A stretch of 64,000 nucleotides of DNA from Cinclus cinclus (Eukaryota > Chordata > Aves > Passeriformes > Cinclidae), in assembly GCF_963662255.1 (NCBI RefSeq), contig NC_085072.1:3137001-3201000 (forward strand), in the 5' to 3' direction. The translations under genes and the position numbers were made by a program. Below the pieces are notes generated by a model. That model worked only from the letters and a program-made list of their open reading frames with translations, was not told where the DNA came from and searched no databases. Positions 51,440 through 63,580 of the stretch are shown in pieces (position 1 is the first letter of the stretch; each line of letters starts with the position of its first letter).

Positions 51440-51770
51440 AAGGGAAAGGTGGCGGTTTTGGTGCCACTCTGCCATGGGAGGGACACAAATTACACAGAGG
51501 GAGATGATGTCGGTGAAAAATGTGTCAAGAAAAACTGTCCTGAGCCTGCCCGCCGTTGTCAAAGGCCACATGATATTTTTAACAGCACAAAAGCCTCCGA
51601 AAATCGCTGGGTTTCAAAAAGGGGGAAAAAAGAGAGAGGAAAAAAAAGTACTGTATCAGTGTCACCGGAATAGATCCTGAAGCAAATTAAATTGAACCGG
51701 GAGGAAATTGCATGAATTACAAACAGGAGTTATCGGCTCGCTAGGAGAGGGAGGGAAGGACCTTATCGGA
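51440..51770. other. Non-repetitive island upstream of the SOX13 CDS
   Basis: Unique sequence with TTGTCAAAGGCCACATGATA, AATTGCATGAATTACAAACA, GTTATCGG and CTTATCGG, and no gene. It is bordered by poly(A)/poly(T) tracts (51301-51330, 51372-51392, 51411-51428). Possible conserved noncoding element, judged by texture only. Confidence 0.3.
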
Positions 51771-52434
51771 AAAAAAAAATAAAATAAAAATAAAAATCAC
51801 ATTAACCGAGCTAATTTTTTTTTTTCACTCCTCAAATCCATCACTCCCGGTTTTTTTTGTTTTTTTTTTTGGGGGGGGGGTTGGGAGTCAAGTGATCCCC
51901 CAGCCCAAGGTGCTGCACGGGATGTAACCGAGATTCCAACAACACCGATTTTTCCTGGGCAGCATCACCGCTCCCTGGCACCAACCCCCTGGAAATCATT
52001 AATCAGAGGTGGAACCCGGCGAGGATTTGTTTATTCGCCTTTTCCGCCTCCAAACCTCTCCTTTAGGACCACGCAGCTCCTGCGTTTTCTCTTTGCCGCT
52101 AAACTTTGCCGGGTTTAACTCGCTGAGATTTTTCAGCTCTCCAGGGGAAAGAAAAAAAAAAAAAAAGAAAGAAAAAAAAAAAAAACAAACACGAATTTTT
52201 CCCCAAATCGGCACTAACAGGACCTGGGGTCTCACTCGAGACCCCAACCCGGGAATGTCGCCATGATGGTGACAAGGTTTGTCCCAGCAAAGCGACAGAG
52301 TTTTAGCGTTGTCCCCGCTCCCAAACCCTCTCTCTGGTCGTGCGCTATCGCGACAGTGTCGCGGTGTTTGTGCCTCTCGAACCCCCGCGTGTGGCACCGG
52401 TCGAGCTTTCCTGCCCGGAGCCATCCTGTCCCCA

Positions 52435-52735
52435 AAACAGGCGTCCCCTTGTCCCCAAACCAGATGTCCCCTTGTCCCAAAACCAGGTATCCCCTTGTCC
52501 CCAAGTCTGGTGTCCCCTGTCCCCAAGTCTGGTGTCCCCTTGTCCCCAAAGCAGGTGTCCCCTGTCCCCAAAACCAGGTGTCCTGTCCCCAAAACCAGGT
52601 ATCCCCTTGTCCCAAAACCAGGTATCCCCTTGTCCCCAAGTCTGGTGTCCCCTGCCCCCAAACCAGGTATCCCCTTGTCCCCAAAACCAGGTATCCCCTG
52701 TCCCCAAGCCTGGTGTCCCTTGTCCCCGCCGAGAC
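52435..52735. repeat. 24-27 bp minisatellite
   Basis: About eleven copies of CCCCTTGTCCCCAAAACCAG and AGTCTGGTGTCCCC variants at the edge of a CpG-rich region. Confidence 0.9.
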
Positions 52736-53347
52736 ACCTGGAAGTGCGGCTGGGATGCCCCGAAGTGTCACTCGTCCCGTGGGGCGGAGGGGACAAGGGA
52801 CAGGGATGAAAAAGCGGCAACAAGGGGGACCCCAACCGGGCCCGAGCAGGGCACAGCCGTGTCCCCCCCGCTAGCCCCCAGCCCCAGGACACACGCGGCT
52901 CTGTCCGAGCCACCACAGCGCGTCCGTCTGTCCCTGTCACCTGTCCCCGGTGGGGACATCCCCGGACGGCGCCGGGGGGGGGCTCTCCCGCTGTCCCCGT
53001 CCCCAAATCACGCAGTGGGGACCGCGCTGAGCTCCGGAGCCGTTCGCGGTGAGACGGGGCCAAAAATCCCCGTGGGTTTGCGGGACGGGGGTGGCGGGGT
53101 TAACTCCTCCGCTGCCGGGCTGCCCGGGGCTGCGAGGGGGGGCTCGGAGCGGAGTTTGCAGCCCCGAACTTTGCGGCGGGGCCGGGGCCGAGCGGGACCG
53201 GACTTTGCGCCCCTTCCCCCTTTTTCCCTTCTCCTCCTCAAACCGAGGGGCTCTGGGGGAGTTCTCCCGGTGGGTTCCCCCAGCCGCGACCCCCGAGGGT
53301 GTTCCCCGATCCCCGGGGCTGTGTCGGTGCCCCCCGGCTGCACTCAC

Positions 53348-53530
53348 GGCTCCGCTGCGCTGCTGCGCTCAGCCCCGGTCCCGCCGCCGCCGGTGCCGGT
53401 CCCGGTGTCGGTCGCGGTGTCGGTCCCGGTGCTGCCGGTGCGGGCTCCGCCACCGCCGCGCCCGCCTCAGGTCCGCTCCATGTCCCCAGCGCCTCCGGTG
53501 GGAGCTGCCCCGGCGCCGGGCGGAGAGAGG
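53348..53530 (-). promoter_or_regulatory. SOX13: Candidate SOX13 noncoding first exon in a CpG island
   Basis: On the minus strand, very CpG-rich sequence ends at a consensus donor GGAGCC|GTGAGT (donor 53347-53342). A (TCC)n tract lies just upstream at 53604-53535. This is the usual look of an untranslated first exon. It lies about 20 kb upstream of the SOX13 start codon. Linkage to SOX13 is inferred from orientation and the absence of another gene. Confidence 0.4.
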
Positions 53531-53534
53531 GAGC

Positions 53535-53604
53535 GAGGAGGAGGAGGAGGAGGAGGAGGAGGAGGAGGAGGAGGAGGAGGAGGAGGAGGAGGAGGAGGAG
53601 GAGG
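53535..53604. repeat. (GGA)n trinucleotide repeat
   Basis: About 23 GGA units in the CpG island. Homopolymer frames in several reading phases are artefacts. Confidence 0.97.
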
Positions 53605-54237
53605 GACGCCGGTCCAGCCAGCCAGCAAGCGGCTCCGGGGCGGCCCCTGGTCCCCGTCCCCTCCCCTCGAGACCCCCCGGCCCGCCGGGGACCCGCGTGT
53701 GACAGCGCCGGCGGCTCCCACGCTCTGCCCTGGAGCTCTGCGGAGAGGTCTGGGGGACACCCTGAGACCCCCCCGCCCGCACCCCGGGCCCAACCGGGAC
53801 CGGACCCCACTCGCTCCCAGAGCTGGGGGTGGAGCCGTGTTGGATTTTGGAGAGCCCAGCCCACATTGCCGGCGTGGGTGGGGGGGGGAATCCCAAAAAT
53901 CACAACGCGCCAGCGCCAGACCCCCAAATCCGGTTTCCAACTTCCCAAATCACCCCAAGTTTTTCTCCTTCACTGCGCTGGTTCATCCCCCACCTCCCCT
54001 TTCGCTGAAAATTCCTGGCCGATCCAATTCCTGACCAATTCCACCATCCCAGAAATTCCTGAGGAACCTCGGGCAAGGAGTCCCTGGACGGGGCCGTGAG
54101 GCGCTCCCTGATCGCACCTGGGCGGGCAAAAGCGGGGAGCAGAGGCGGAGCAGGCCAGGTGGGGAACAAAGGGGGATCCATCGTCCCCGGCAGCCCTGGC
54201 ACAGCTTTTCCCTGGATCCCAGCCCGGCCGGAGGGCC

Positions 54238-54296
54238 CCATTGTGAATCGCAGCCCGAGTGGAACGGTCCCATTGTGGCCGAACTGGTCCCATTGT
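54238..54296. other. Three CCATTGTG motifs
   Basis: CCATTGT at 54238, 54270 and 54290, the last two exactly 20 bp apart within a small GGTCCCATTGTGGCC duplication. These are SOX-like cores in unique sequence. Bases 54400-55440 show no gene and contain T-rich tracts. Confidence 0.3.
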
Positions 54297-55454
54297 GGCC
54301 CAACTTCGGGAATTCTTCCTCTCTCCCGTGCTTGCCAGCTTGGCTTGTGGCCAGCGTGGAAACTTCCTGATCAATCCCCCAAATCAGTCATCCCCCGGTC
54401 CTATAAGCACCTCAAAGGTGAGGCTCTCTGAGCTCACCTGTACCTCCCTTGGAGCCTCTCAGAGCTCCCAAACTCTCAGGTTTGGGATATTCAAAGGATT
54501 TTGCTGATTACAGCACCCCAAAACATCTCCATGTGCAACCTTTGCCTGTTGGGAACCCCAGAAGGGTTTCTCTTTTTCCAATCCCAAAAGGGGACGGATG
54601 TATTTTAGAATTAAATCATAATTTTAAGGAAAATCCATTAAATCATTCTTTTAGATAATAAAAATACTCAAGTATTAAGTGCTGCTAAATACTTTTTTTT
54701 TTTTTTCGCACCCACCCCGTTTTTTGTCCCATGGCAAGGCTGGCATGGAGCAAGGGGAACAACAGCTGGACAGCTGGACAGCTGGACACCATTCCCACAC
54801 GCATTTTGTGATGGAAAACCAGGACCTCTGTTGGATCCACAAGGTTTTTCCTACCTGGGCACCACTCAGGCCCAAACCCAGCACCCCACGTGCCTCATCC
54901 CTCCTGGGAATTCCATCACCCACCTTCCCCAGGGAATCAAAACCCTTCCACGGGAGCCAAGCTGCAGCTGGAGAGGGAGAGGGGGTGGCTTGGACTGGCC
55001 AGTGTTGACAAGGAGCCTTTTTTTTTTTTTTTTTTTTTTTTCCCTGCCGTGAAACCTTTAAAATGTTGTGTCAACACGGAAGGGTTGTTTATGTTTCACC
55101 AGCCGGGAAAGTTCCCATTGACTCCGGGCTCTTTCCTCCCCCACACCGTTATTTTCTTCCCTGGGAATTTCTTTTTTTTCCCCAAGTGTAATTTTGTGTG
55201 TGTGTGTGTGGTTTTTTTGTTTTTTTTTTCACCGGAGGGCAGGATGAAGCTGCTGGGATTTGGGGTTTGCCCACCCCAGCAGCTGAGCTAGAGGTTCTGG
55301 AAGGGTTTGGGTACCCACTCCCTGCTTCCAGCCCTGTCTCCCCATCCCATGGGAAAGAGCAGAGCAAAGACCTGGGATAATTTCCCATCTTCACCCCGAG
55401 AATTTAACAGGAAACAGAGGAAAAGGTCTGCACCCACAGACCCCAAACCATAAA

Positions 55455-55800
55455 GGGGCTCAGTGGAACATTCTCATTACACTCAGTGAAACATTCCCAT
55501 TAAGATCAGCGAAATATTCCCATTAAAATCAGTGAAATATTCCAATTGACGTCACTGAAATATTCCAATTGAAATCAGTGAAATATTCCCTTTAAGATCA
55601 GTGAAGCATTCCCATTAAAATCAGTGAAACATTCCAATCGAAATCAGTGGAATATTCCCATTTAAATCAGTGGACCGTTCCCATTAAAACCAGTGAAACA
55701 TTCCCATTAAAACCAGCGAATCAACCCCACTGAAATCAATGGAATATTCCCATTAAAAACCAGCGGAACATCCCCATTCAAACCAGTGGAACATTCCCAT
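55455..55800. repeat. 22-23 bp minisatellite
   Basis: About 15 copies of TTCCCATTAAAATCAGTGAA with diverged members. Confidence 0.95.
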
Positions 55801-56261
55801 ATTCCCATTCCCAGCGGAGGGGACAGCCTGTCCCAGTGCCACCCCTCACCCGGGCAGCCTGGAGTGTCCCCAAAGCCACCACCGCCCCTCTGTGTCACCC
55901 CCCGGTTCCGAGGGAGGCCACAGGAGGGAGGGGTTCACCGCACCCCCCCGGAATGTGCTGTCCCCGAGGTCCCCAAAGCCACTCCAGGGGTGGGAGGGGA
56001 CGGGAGGCGCTGTCCCCAAAGTGGACACAATTCCCAAAGGGGCCGGGGACCCGCGAGATGGAGCCAAAAATGAGGGAGCGGGAGCTTTGTTCGGGTCTCC
56101 ATGGAAACAGCCGGGCCGGAGCGGACTTTCACTTTCCTTTCCTTCCTCGCCGGCCCCCGTGGCCCCGGGGCTGGTGGCCGTCCCCGCTGGTGCCTGGCGT
56201 GTCCCCTCAGTGCCACCCACCCTGCGGGCTCTGGGCCCGGCACCCCTCGTGGTCCTGCTGG

Positions 56262-56690
56262 GCATCCCCAGGACCTGCTGGACACTGCCAGGACCTGCTG
56301 GGCATTCCCAGGACCTGCTGGGCATCCTCAGGACCTGCTGGGCATCCCCAGGACCTGCTGGACACTGCCAGGACCTGCTGGGCATCCTCAGGACCTGCTG
56401 GGCATCCCCAGGACCTGCTGGACACTGCCAGGACCTGCTGGACACTGCCAGGACCTGCTGGGCATCCTCAGGACCTGCTGGGCATCCCCAGGACCTGCTG
56501 GACACTGCCAGGACCTGCTGGGCATCCTCGGGACCTGCTGGGCATCCCCAGGACCTGCTGGGCATTCTCAGGACCTGCTGGACACTGTCAGGACCTGCTG
56601 GGCATCCTCGGGACCTGCTGGGCATCCCCAGGACCTGCTGGGCATTCTCAGGACCTGCTGGACACTGTCAGGACCTCTTGGACACCCCCT
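56262..56690. repeat. 20-bp minisatellite
   Basis: About 21 copies at an exact 20-bp period of GGACCTGCTGGGCATCCTCA and GGACCTGCTGGACACTGCCA variants. Confidence 0.97.
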
Positions 56691-57254
56691 GGACCACAGC
56701 CATGAGGTGCCAGGATAGAGACGATGGCACGGCCACTGTCCCTGTCCTTTCAGACGGGGTCACACAGGACCCGCTCAGCTCCTGCTCCCACCTGGCTGCA
56801 CCTGGGCGAGGCAGAGGCACCAGCCACGGCTCCCGGCTCTCCATCCCTCCTGCAGCTCTCCTGCGTGCCCCGGCAGCAGGAAGCCGGGACAATGGCTGCA
56901 GGGGAGGGGGCAGCGCTGCCGGAGCAGGGGGCACGCCGGGGAAAGGCACGGCCAGCGCTCGCCTTCCTTTTCCCAAGCCCCCCACCCTGCCCGGAGCCCT
57001 CGGGGCCAGCGGGGCCGAGCCTGGGGCTGGCTGGAGGCTCCCGGCCCGCAGGATCCCCGGCACTGAGTCATGGAAAGGCTGCAGACAATGGCCTGGCCCC
57101 TTCGGAACCGGCCCGAGGGGGCAAAGCAGCCAGAACAAACCCGGCCCGGCTTCCGGCAAGGAAACGGAGCCATTGTTTGGGAAGGGGAACGGGAACGGGC
57201 ACGGGCACGGGCTGAGCAGCTCACCGGGCTGGGAACGGCACAGAGAGACTCTTG

Positions 57255-57475
57255 AGGGACACTCATTCATTCCCGTGTCCCTCAGCCATTCCCGTGTCCC
57301 CTCAGCCATTCCCATGTCCCCTCATTCATTCCCATGTCCCTCATTCATTCCTATGTCCCTCAGTCATTCCCGTGTCCCCTCAGCCATTCCCATGTCCCCT
57401 CATTCATTCCCGTGTCCCTCATTCATTCCTATGTCCCTCAGTCATTCCCGTGTCCCCTCAGCCATTCCCATGACC
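57255..57475. repeat. Minisatellite of about 24 bp
   Basis: Copies of CAGCCATTCCCGTGTCCCCT and CATTCATTCCCATGTCCC. Confidence 0.9.
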
Positions 57476-57589
57476 TTGCCTTGTGTCCCACCTGTGACAA
57501 TCCCGAGACCATGCAGCGAAGGCACCGCCACTGCCCAGGATGTCACTGCCAGCCACCCCCAGGTGCCATCAGCTGGTGTGGTGGCACCC

Positions 57590-58105
57590 CAATCCCACCT
57601 TCCACTACCCCAATCCCACCTTCCAGCACCCCAATCCCACCTTCCACTACCCCAATCCCACCTTCCAGCACCCCAATCCCACCTTCCACTACCCCAATCC
57701 CACCTTCCACTACCCCAATCCCACCTTCCAGCACCCCAATCCCACCTTCCACTACCCCAATCCCACCTTCCACTACCCCAATCCCACCTTCCAGCACCCC
57801 AATCCCACCTTCCAGCACCCCAATCCCACCTTCCACTACCCCAATCCCACCTTCCACTACCCCAATCCCACCTTCCAGCACCCCAATCCCACCTTCCACT
57901 ACCCCAATCCCACCTTCCAGCACCCCAATCCCACCTTCCACTACCCCAATCCCACCTTCCAGCACCTCAATCCCACCTTCCACTACCCCAATCCCACCTT
58001 CCAGCACCCCAATCCCACCTTCCACTACCCCAATCCCACCTTCCACTACCCCAATTCCACCTTCCAGCAGCCCAGTTCCACCTTCCAGCACCCCAATCAA
58101 TTCCA
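57590..58105. repeat. 21-bp minisatellite
   Basis: About 24 copies of ACCCCAATCCCACCTTCCA followed by CT or GC. The seven-codon period opens frames of 200 to 760 residues on both strands. Confidence 0.97.
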
Positions 58106-58469
58106 GCCGGACTCCTGGCTCACCCCACCCCTGCCCACACTCGGGGTCCCCACCGTGTGTCCCCCCACGCGTGACACAACTTCGTGACACCCTGCCAGGG
58201 ACATCCAGCTCCAAACGGGGATCCCGCAGGGCGCGGGAGCAAAGCGGCACCTCCGGGACTCAATTCCCGACCTGTTTTTCACCCAGGATTGTCCCTGTCC
58301 CCGTCCCTGTCGCCGGCACGAGGGGCCAGCCCAGCCACACACGCGGCACCGAGGCAAAGCCACCGCGGGAGGGGACACAGCCAGCCTGGCACTGTCCCCA
58401 GAGCGCCCGAGCCGTGCCCGCGGCGCGGGGCAGGGGCGGCAGAGGGGCACGGGGGGTGATGGTGAGCTG

Positions 58470-58635
58470 GAGAGGGACAGAGGGACAGCGGGAGGGACAG
58501 AGGGACAGGACAGCAGGAGGGACAGAGGGACAGCGGGAGGGATAGGGGGAGAGAGGCAGGGGCAGAGGGACTGAGGGAGGGACAGGGGGACGGACAGGGG
58601 GACAGAGGGAGGGACAGCAGGAGGGACAGAAGGAC
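58470..58635. repeat. Purine-rich simple repeat
   Basis: Copies of AGAGGGACAGCGGGAGGGAC. The following 58640-59240 is a T-rich stretch with several CCTTTGTT cores and no recognisable gene. Confidence 0.85.
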
Positions 58636-59923
58636 TGACCGACCACCCAGCGGGACCAGCGGGGGTCGAGCTGTGCCCCGACCTCCCCCGGGGCCCAAGC
58701 CCGGCGACACTGCGGCTGTCCCGGGGCTGTCACCCTCCGCCAGCCCGGCTCCGTGGGGGACCCGGTGCCACCTACGGCCCAGCGGGCCGGGCCCTCCTGA
58801 GGGGCTTTTCTTGTCCCCCCCGCCTTTGTTTGCTATTTAGTGCTTTTGTCCCCCCCTCTTTGGTGCTTTTGTTCCAGCTCCTCCTTTGTTCCGACGCCTT
58901 TGGTTTCTCTTCCCTTTGATGCTTTGTCACTCCCTTCATCTTGGTGCTTTTCTTTCCCCGTTTTTCTTTTTTTTTGGTTTTGTTGGGTTTTTTGTTGTTT
59001 TGTTTTTCTGGTTTTTTTGGGTTTTTTTTTTTTCAGCTGGCTCTTGGGTTTTTTTGGGTTTTGTTGTTTTTTTTTCTCTCTTGGCCGCTCCGCTCTTGCC
59101 ATTTTTCTCCTTTCTCCTACCTCATCCACTGCTCGGGTCACATCATGGACGCGGCCCGGATTGTGTCCAAATCCCCGTTTGTCTTGTTTTGGTACCTGCA
59201 TTTCCCTGCCTTTATGTCCTTTTTCTTAAGAGACTCTCAGCGATTTCTTCTGGGGGCTGCTGAGGGAAGCGGGGAGAGGGGAGGGGGGGCTCGGGGCTTA
59301 ATTAATTAGCGAGTGTAATCCTTAGCTGCGGGATGTGCGGAGCATCATTACGGCTGTCATTAGGGTGTTAAGGGTTAGCGAGGGTTTAAACACCAGCTAA
59401 TTGCAGCTGAGAGCTCCCTGCTCCGCAAAAAATTCCAGCGGGAAGAGCCGGGCTTGGGTTTTTGGGGAGAACTGGGAGAAATTCCTGACGGGGAGGATGA
59501 AGAAACAGGAGACCTCAGGGGGTTGCTGGGAACAAGGAATGCGTTCTTATTTCCCCTCCAAAAAAAAAAAAAAAAAAAAACCGAAAAAAAAAAAAAACCG
59601 TCGCTTCAGGGGGATTAAATGTCACTTTTGTCACGGCAGACCCCAAGGGCAAAGCGGATGCCAGGGCAGGATGGAGAGGGTGAAACTACCTGGGCGGTGG
59701 CGATTTTTCCCTGTTCCCATCACCCAGCAGGGCCGAGGAACCTTCTGGATACGGGAATTTGGTGGGAATTGGGATGGAGACGAGCTCGGGCAGGGCACGG
59801 AGCTCTGCGGGGCTGCTGCTGCTGCGGCGGTGCCAAGGAGGGGACAAGGGACAAGGACCTGAATGTCCCACAACCGCCCCCGAGGTGCGCGTCAGCCCCG
59901 GCCACGTGCGCGGAGCCCACCGC

Positions 59924-59984
59924 AAGATCAGATACCGGGATTCAAGATCAGATACCGGGATTCAAGATCAGATACCGGGATTCG
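59924..59984. repeat. 20-bp triplication with GATA-like cores
   Basis: Three tandem copies of AAGATCAGATACCGGGATTC. Each copy has an AGATA core. Bases 59240-59920 and 59985-61370 show no recognisable gene. Confidence 0.95.
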
Positions 59985-61368
59985 GGAGCCGTTTTTCCTC
60001 AGAACGGCTCCGAGAGCGGCTTCGCTTTGATTTCAGCGCCCCGAACCCCCCCCCCGCCAACCCCCGTGCCCTCAGCCTCGGCTCGCAGCGGGCACTGAAG
60101 GGGATGCTGGCACCGCTGAGATGTCGCACCACCCCCAAAACCGAGCTCAGGATCCTTTTTCAGGCGCCCCAAACCCCCACATCCCGCTGGTTTCGAGCAG
60201 CTGGCGCTGAGCCCCAGCTGTTGAGGGGAGGAAACAGCCAAAATAGCAACAGGATGTGCCCCCAGATAAGGTGATCGATATCAGAAAGCGCCGCTTTCTC
60301 AAGCCGGAGCTGAGCCCAGCTGCTCGCACTGGGCGGTTCAGGAGATCGGCACCGATAGGGGCGGCCCCGGCTTCTCGGCACCCCAATTTCTCCTGTCCCC
60401 ACCCCCCCCCCCCTCATTTCGGTAGCCCGCTGAGGTCCCCGGGGTTTTGGAGGGGATGTTGTGGGAGGAGGGGGTCGGAGAAAGGCAGGAGGATTGCGGG
60501 GGCTGCAGGAAGGGATGGCTGTTTTATGGGATGTGCAAAAGGAGGGATCCGGAGGTGTCTGGGTGATGCGAACACACCCCAGAAGTGCCGTGGGGGGAAC
60601 TGTGACCCGCAGTCATTCCTGGGATGAGCCAGACAGAGAGAGACAGCTGGGAATATTCCAGAGGGGGATTTTTTGGAAAACAGCTGCATGACACCTCCAT
60701 GATCCCACAAATCGGCGCAGGCACAGCCGGAGCTCTCCGTGGGAGAGCAGCCTCGTCCCATGGCTCATCCCGAGGGTGAGGAATTCCAGGGGATGGGCAC
60801 ACGCAGGAGGCCACAGAGCAGCCCCAAACAAATCCAGCTGGCACCAATCCCACAAGAAAAACCGGGAGCTGCCCGCCCGCCCTTCCCGTGGCTCCAGGAG
60901 TGCAAAAACCTGAACTGGTCGCTGCCAGGGATCAGCCAGGACACCCCCAGAGACATCCTCACCCCTCCTTAGAGCCGTGACCTGCACCTCGTGCCCCCCC
61001 CCAAACTGTGCCACCGCCACGCGTCACCGAGCCCGGGTGACTTTTCCGAACCCGAGGGCTCCCAGCCCAGCCAGCACCTTCAGATGTTAAAAACCAAAGA
61101 GCTCCGAACAAAAGGAGCCGACAAAACCCATCCCGCAGGTCTGCCCGGTCCCGCGGTCAGGGCTGTTCAAATGCAAACTCGGGCCCGATAAATCCTGGAT
61201 TGTCCATCCCAAAAGCCCGGGGGCTCCCGCTGTGCCGTGGCCCGGCCTGGTGGCACCGCCTGATGCCACCACCTCCCCTGGCATTGTCACCAAATCACCC
61301 GCAGCTCGCCCTGCCCCGTTCTCCAAAGGGCTCAGCCTATTTTGACGGCAGAGCTGGCACCGGGAAAG

Positions 61369-61402
<34 letters not shown>

Positions 61403-61419
61403 CCCCCGATCTCTGTATC

Positions 61420-61830
61420 TGCAGCCATGCAAGGAATATTGTTCAGCGCAGCACAAAAGCATCCCTGAAAATAGAAGCGCCAGGGCCAGGCCTGCCAGTG
61501 GCTGTGTGAGATAACGTCTACTTGCAAACAGAGTGTCTTTGTGCCGCTGTCACTGTCCCCATTGTTCAGGAGCCTATTGCCTCGGGGATATTGTTCCCTC
61601 CTTTTGTCTCAGCCCGGCTCCTTTTTGTTTGACTTTACTTTACCATTTCATTCCTCTCCTTTGTGCCGCCGTTCTTGCTTTTGTCTCTCTCTCTCTCTCT
61701 CTCTCTGCCTTTTCTCTCGCTGATTTGTATTTAGCGATTGTTCCCGGCTCGCTGCGGGCACAAAGTGCTCCGGGCTCTTTTCTCACTCCATTCATTCCCT
61801 ATTCAGGTGCGTTTGTTTGCCCGTAGGTAC
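61420..61830. other. Non-repetitive island with four ATTGTTC motifs
   Basis: ATTGTTC occurs at 61438, 61561, 61590 and 61737 in largely unique sequence that also contains a (TC)n run (61685-61707), CTTTGTG and ACAAAGTG. No coding exon was seen. It is a candidate SOX-responsive regulatory element close to a possible SOX13 promoter. Confidence 0.35.
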
Positions 61831-62724
61831 CGGCAGGAGCGGGATTTGGGGGGAGGATGAGGGATTTTTTTGGGGGGTCCTGGAAGCCCGCAAGGGGCGC
61901 TGGAAGCTGCTGGTTGCCTTTGGGGACAGCCAGGTCCCAGTGTCCCTCATCCCAGCTACAAAAAAGCACCGGGAAAAGGAGAAATGAGAGCCCAGGTGGC
62001 CCCAGAGGAGCGGCCGAGGATGCTGACAGGGACACGGGGAGGTGACCGGGCCCGGTGTCACCTGGATCCCAGAGCAATCCCGACCCTGGAACTGGCGGTG
62101 CCGGCTCCGTACAACCCTGGATCTGCAGCACGCCTGGACTTTGGGAGGCACAAGGAGAGCATTCCACGGCCTCTCCCCTGCGCTCCGCCGCGGTTTTGCC
62201 TTCCCGGAGGGACCCTGGGGGTGGCAGTGCGGGCACCACCCTCCCACCCCCCTCTGCCAACCCGCGGTGTCCCCCGGCAGGGACAGCGGGGACAGCAGGG
62301 AGGGCTTCACCATCCACCCCACGGCGAGAGCGGGTGGCTCCTCGGCGGTGGCCGGAGGTGGCCTGGGGACGTCTGGGGAGCGCCTCAAAGGCTCCCGGGG
62401 TGCCCCAAGCCCCGCAGGATTGGGGGCACCCCCTGCCCCCCAGCCCCTGCTGCCTCCTCCCCGGACCTGCAGGCTCCAGGGCGGGATCGTTCCCAACACC
62501 ACGAGGAGGAGGAGGAGGAGGAGGATTCCCCAGGAATCCTTCAGGGCGAGCTGACAAGTGGCCACCCCCGGAGACAACAAAGCCCCGCTGTTCTCCGGGC
62601 ACGGCCCGCGTGACCCGAAGAGATTTTTCCATCCCCTCCCCTCCGCCAAAACCCCGAGGATGGAAGGAAAACCTCCTCCTCCTCCTCCTCTGCCGGGCAC
62701 ACCCCACACCCCCCCGAGACTCAC

Positions 62725-62870
62725 CCCGGGTTCGAGGGACCGAGAGGGACGAGGGGACAGCGAGCGGCGAGCGCGGTGGCTCCTCGGGGCCAGCGGGAGC
62801 CCCCCGGCCCCAGCCGGTCCCGGGGCCGCGGGGGGGGCGTGCCTGGGAATGAAGGGAGCAGACTGAGGGC
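62725..62870 (-). promoter_or_regulatory. SOX13: Second candidate SOX13 noncoding first exon
   Basis: On the minus strand, CpG-rich sequence ends at the donor CCCGGG|GTGAGT (donor 62724-62719). A cluster of SOX-type sites lies directly upstream at 62936-62870. It has no TATA box. It may be an alternative promoter to the one at 53.5 kb. Confidence 0.35.
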
Positions 62871-62936
62871 CATTGTCTCATTGTTCGGGCTTCAAAGGAC
62901 AATGGGCCATTGTTGTCCCTGGGGATCCCATTGTTT
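62870..62936. promoter_or_regulatory. SOX-type motif cluster
   Basis: Within 67 bp: CCATTGT (62870-62876), CATTGTT (62879-62885), TTCAAAGG (62891-62898, TCF/LEF-like), ACAATGG (62899-62905), CCATTGT (62907-62913) and CCATTGTTT (62928-62936). The central two face each other across one base. By chance ACAATGG on either strand is expected about once per 8 kb. Confidence 0.45.
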
Positions 62937-63580
62937 GCTTTCCTTGCAGATCCCGGCCGCGCACGGAGCTTTCCCGAGGGCCGGCTCCGTGTGTGGGACA
63001 CTGAGGAACAACCAGGCAGGAATGTTTCCTTCCCCCACTGCCCCTTTTTCTGCCCTTCTGGAAAAGGCTCGGCACGGGTGGAGGGGGCTGGGAACACGCA
63101 GAGAGCCCCCCCAGACCCCGCAGGGATGGGATGAGAGCGGGGGGGGGGGGTTCATTCTCCATCCGTCCCTCCATCCCTGCACATTCCAGGGTCGGGGCAC
63201 AAAACCCAGCCGGGATTTTAGTGGGAGACGAAGACGCTTCCACCTCCAGGAGCATCCACCTGGCAATATCCCGATTTTCCGACCCTCGGATCCCCCAAAT
63301 CTTCCCCGGCACGGCGGGATTTGCCTCCTCCAGAGCCAAGGAAAAGCTCCCTGGCACCAGGAAAAGTGCTGGGAAGGGACGGCCCGGCCAGGAGCACTCC
63401 TGGTGCCGCATCCGGGGCTGGATTCCCGCGGCTGCTCCCTCTGGAAAATTAAATTGAGGAGCCGAGAGAAGGCTGGGGGAGGAGGGTAGGAGCAGAATTC
63501 CAGGAGTAGGGAAGGAATGGGGTAGGAGCAGAATTCCTGGAGCAGAATTCCAGCCCCTCTGCAGGCTGAGGTGGGCCAGG

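Noticed and set aside
55892..58545. Plus-strand frames of 760 and 403 residues
   Set aside because: They run through the 20-bp and 21-bp minisatellites. The latter is divisible by three, which keeps frames open without selection. No domain or splice structure supports them.
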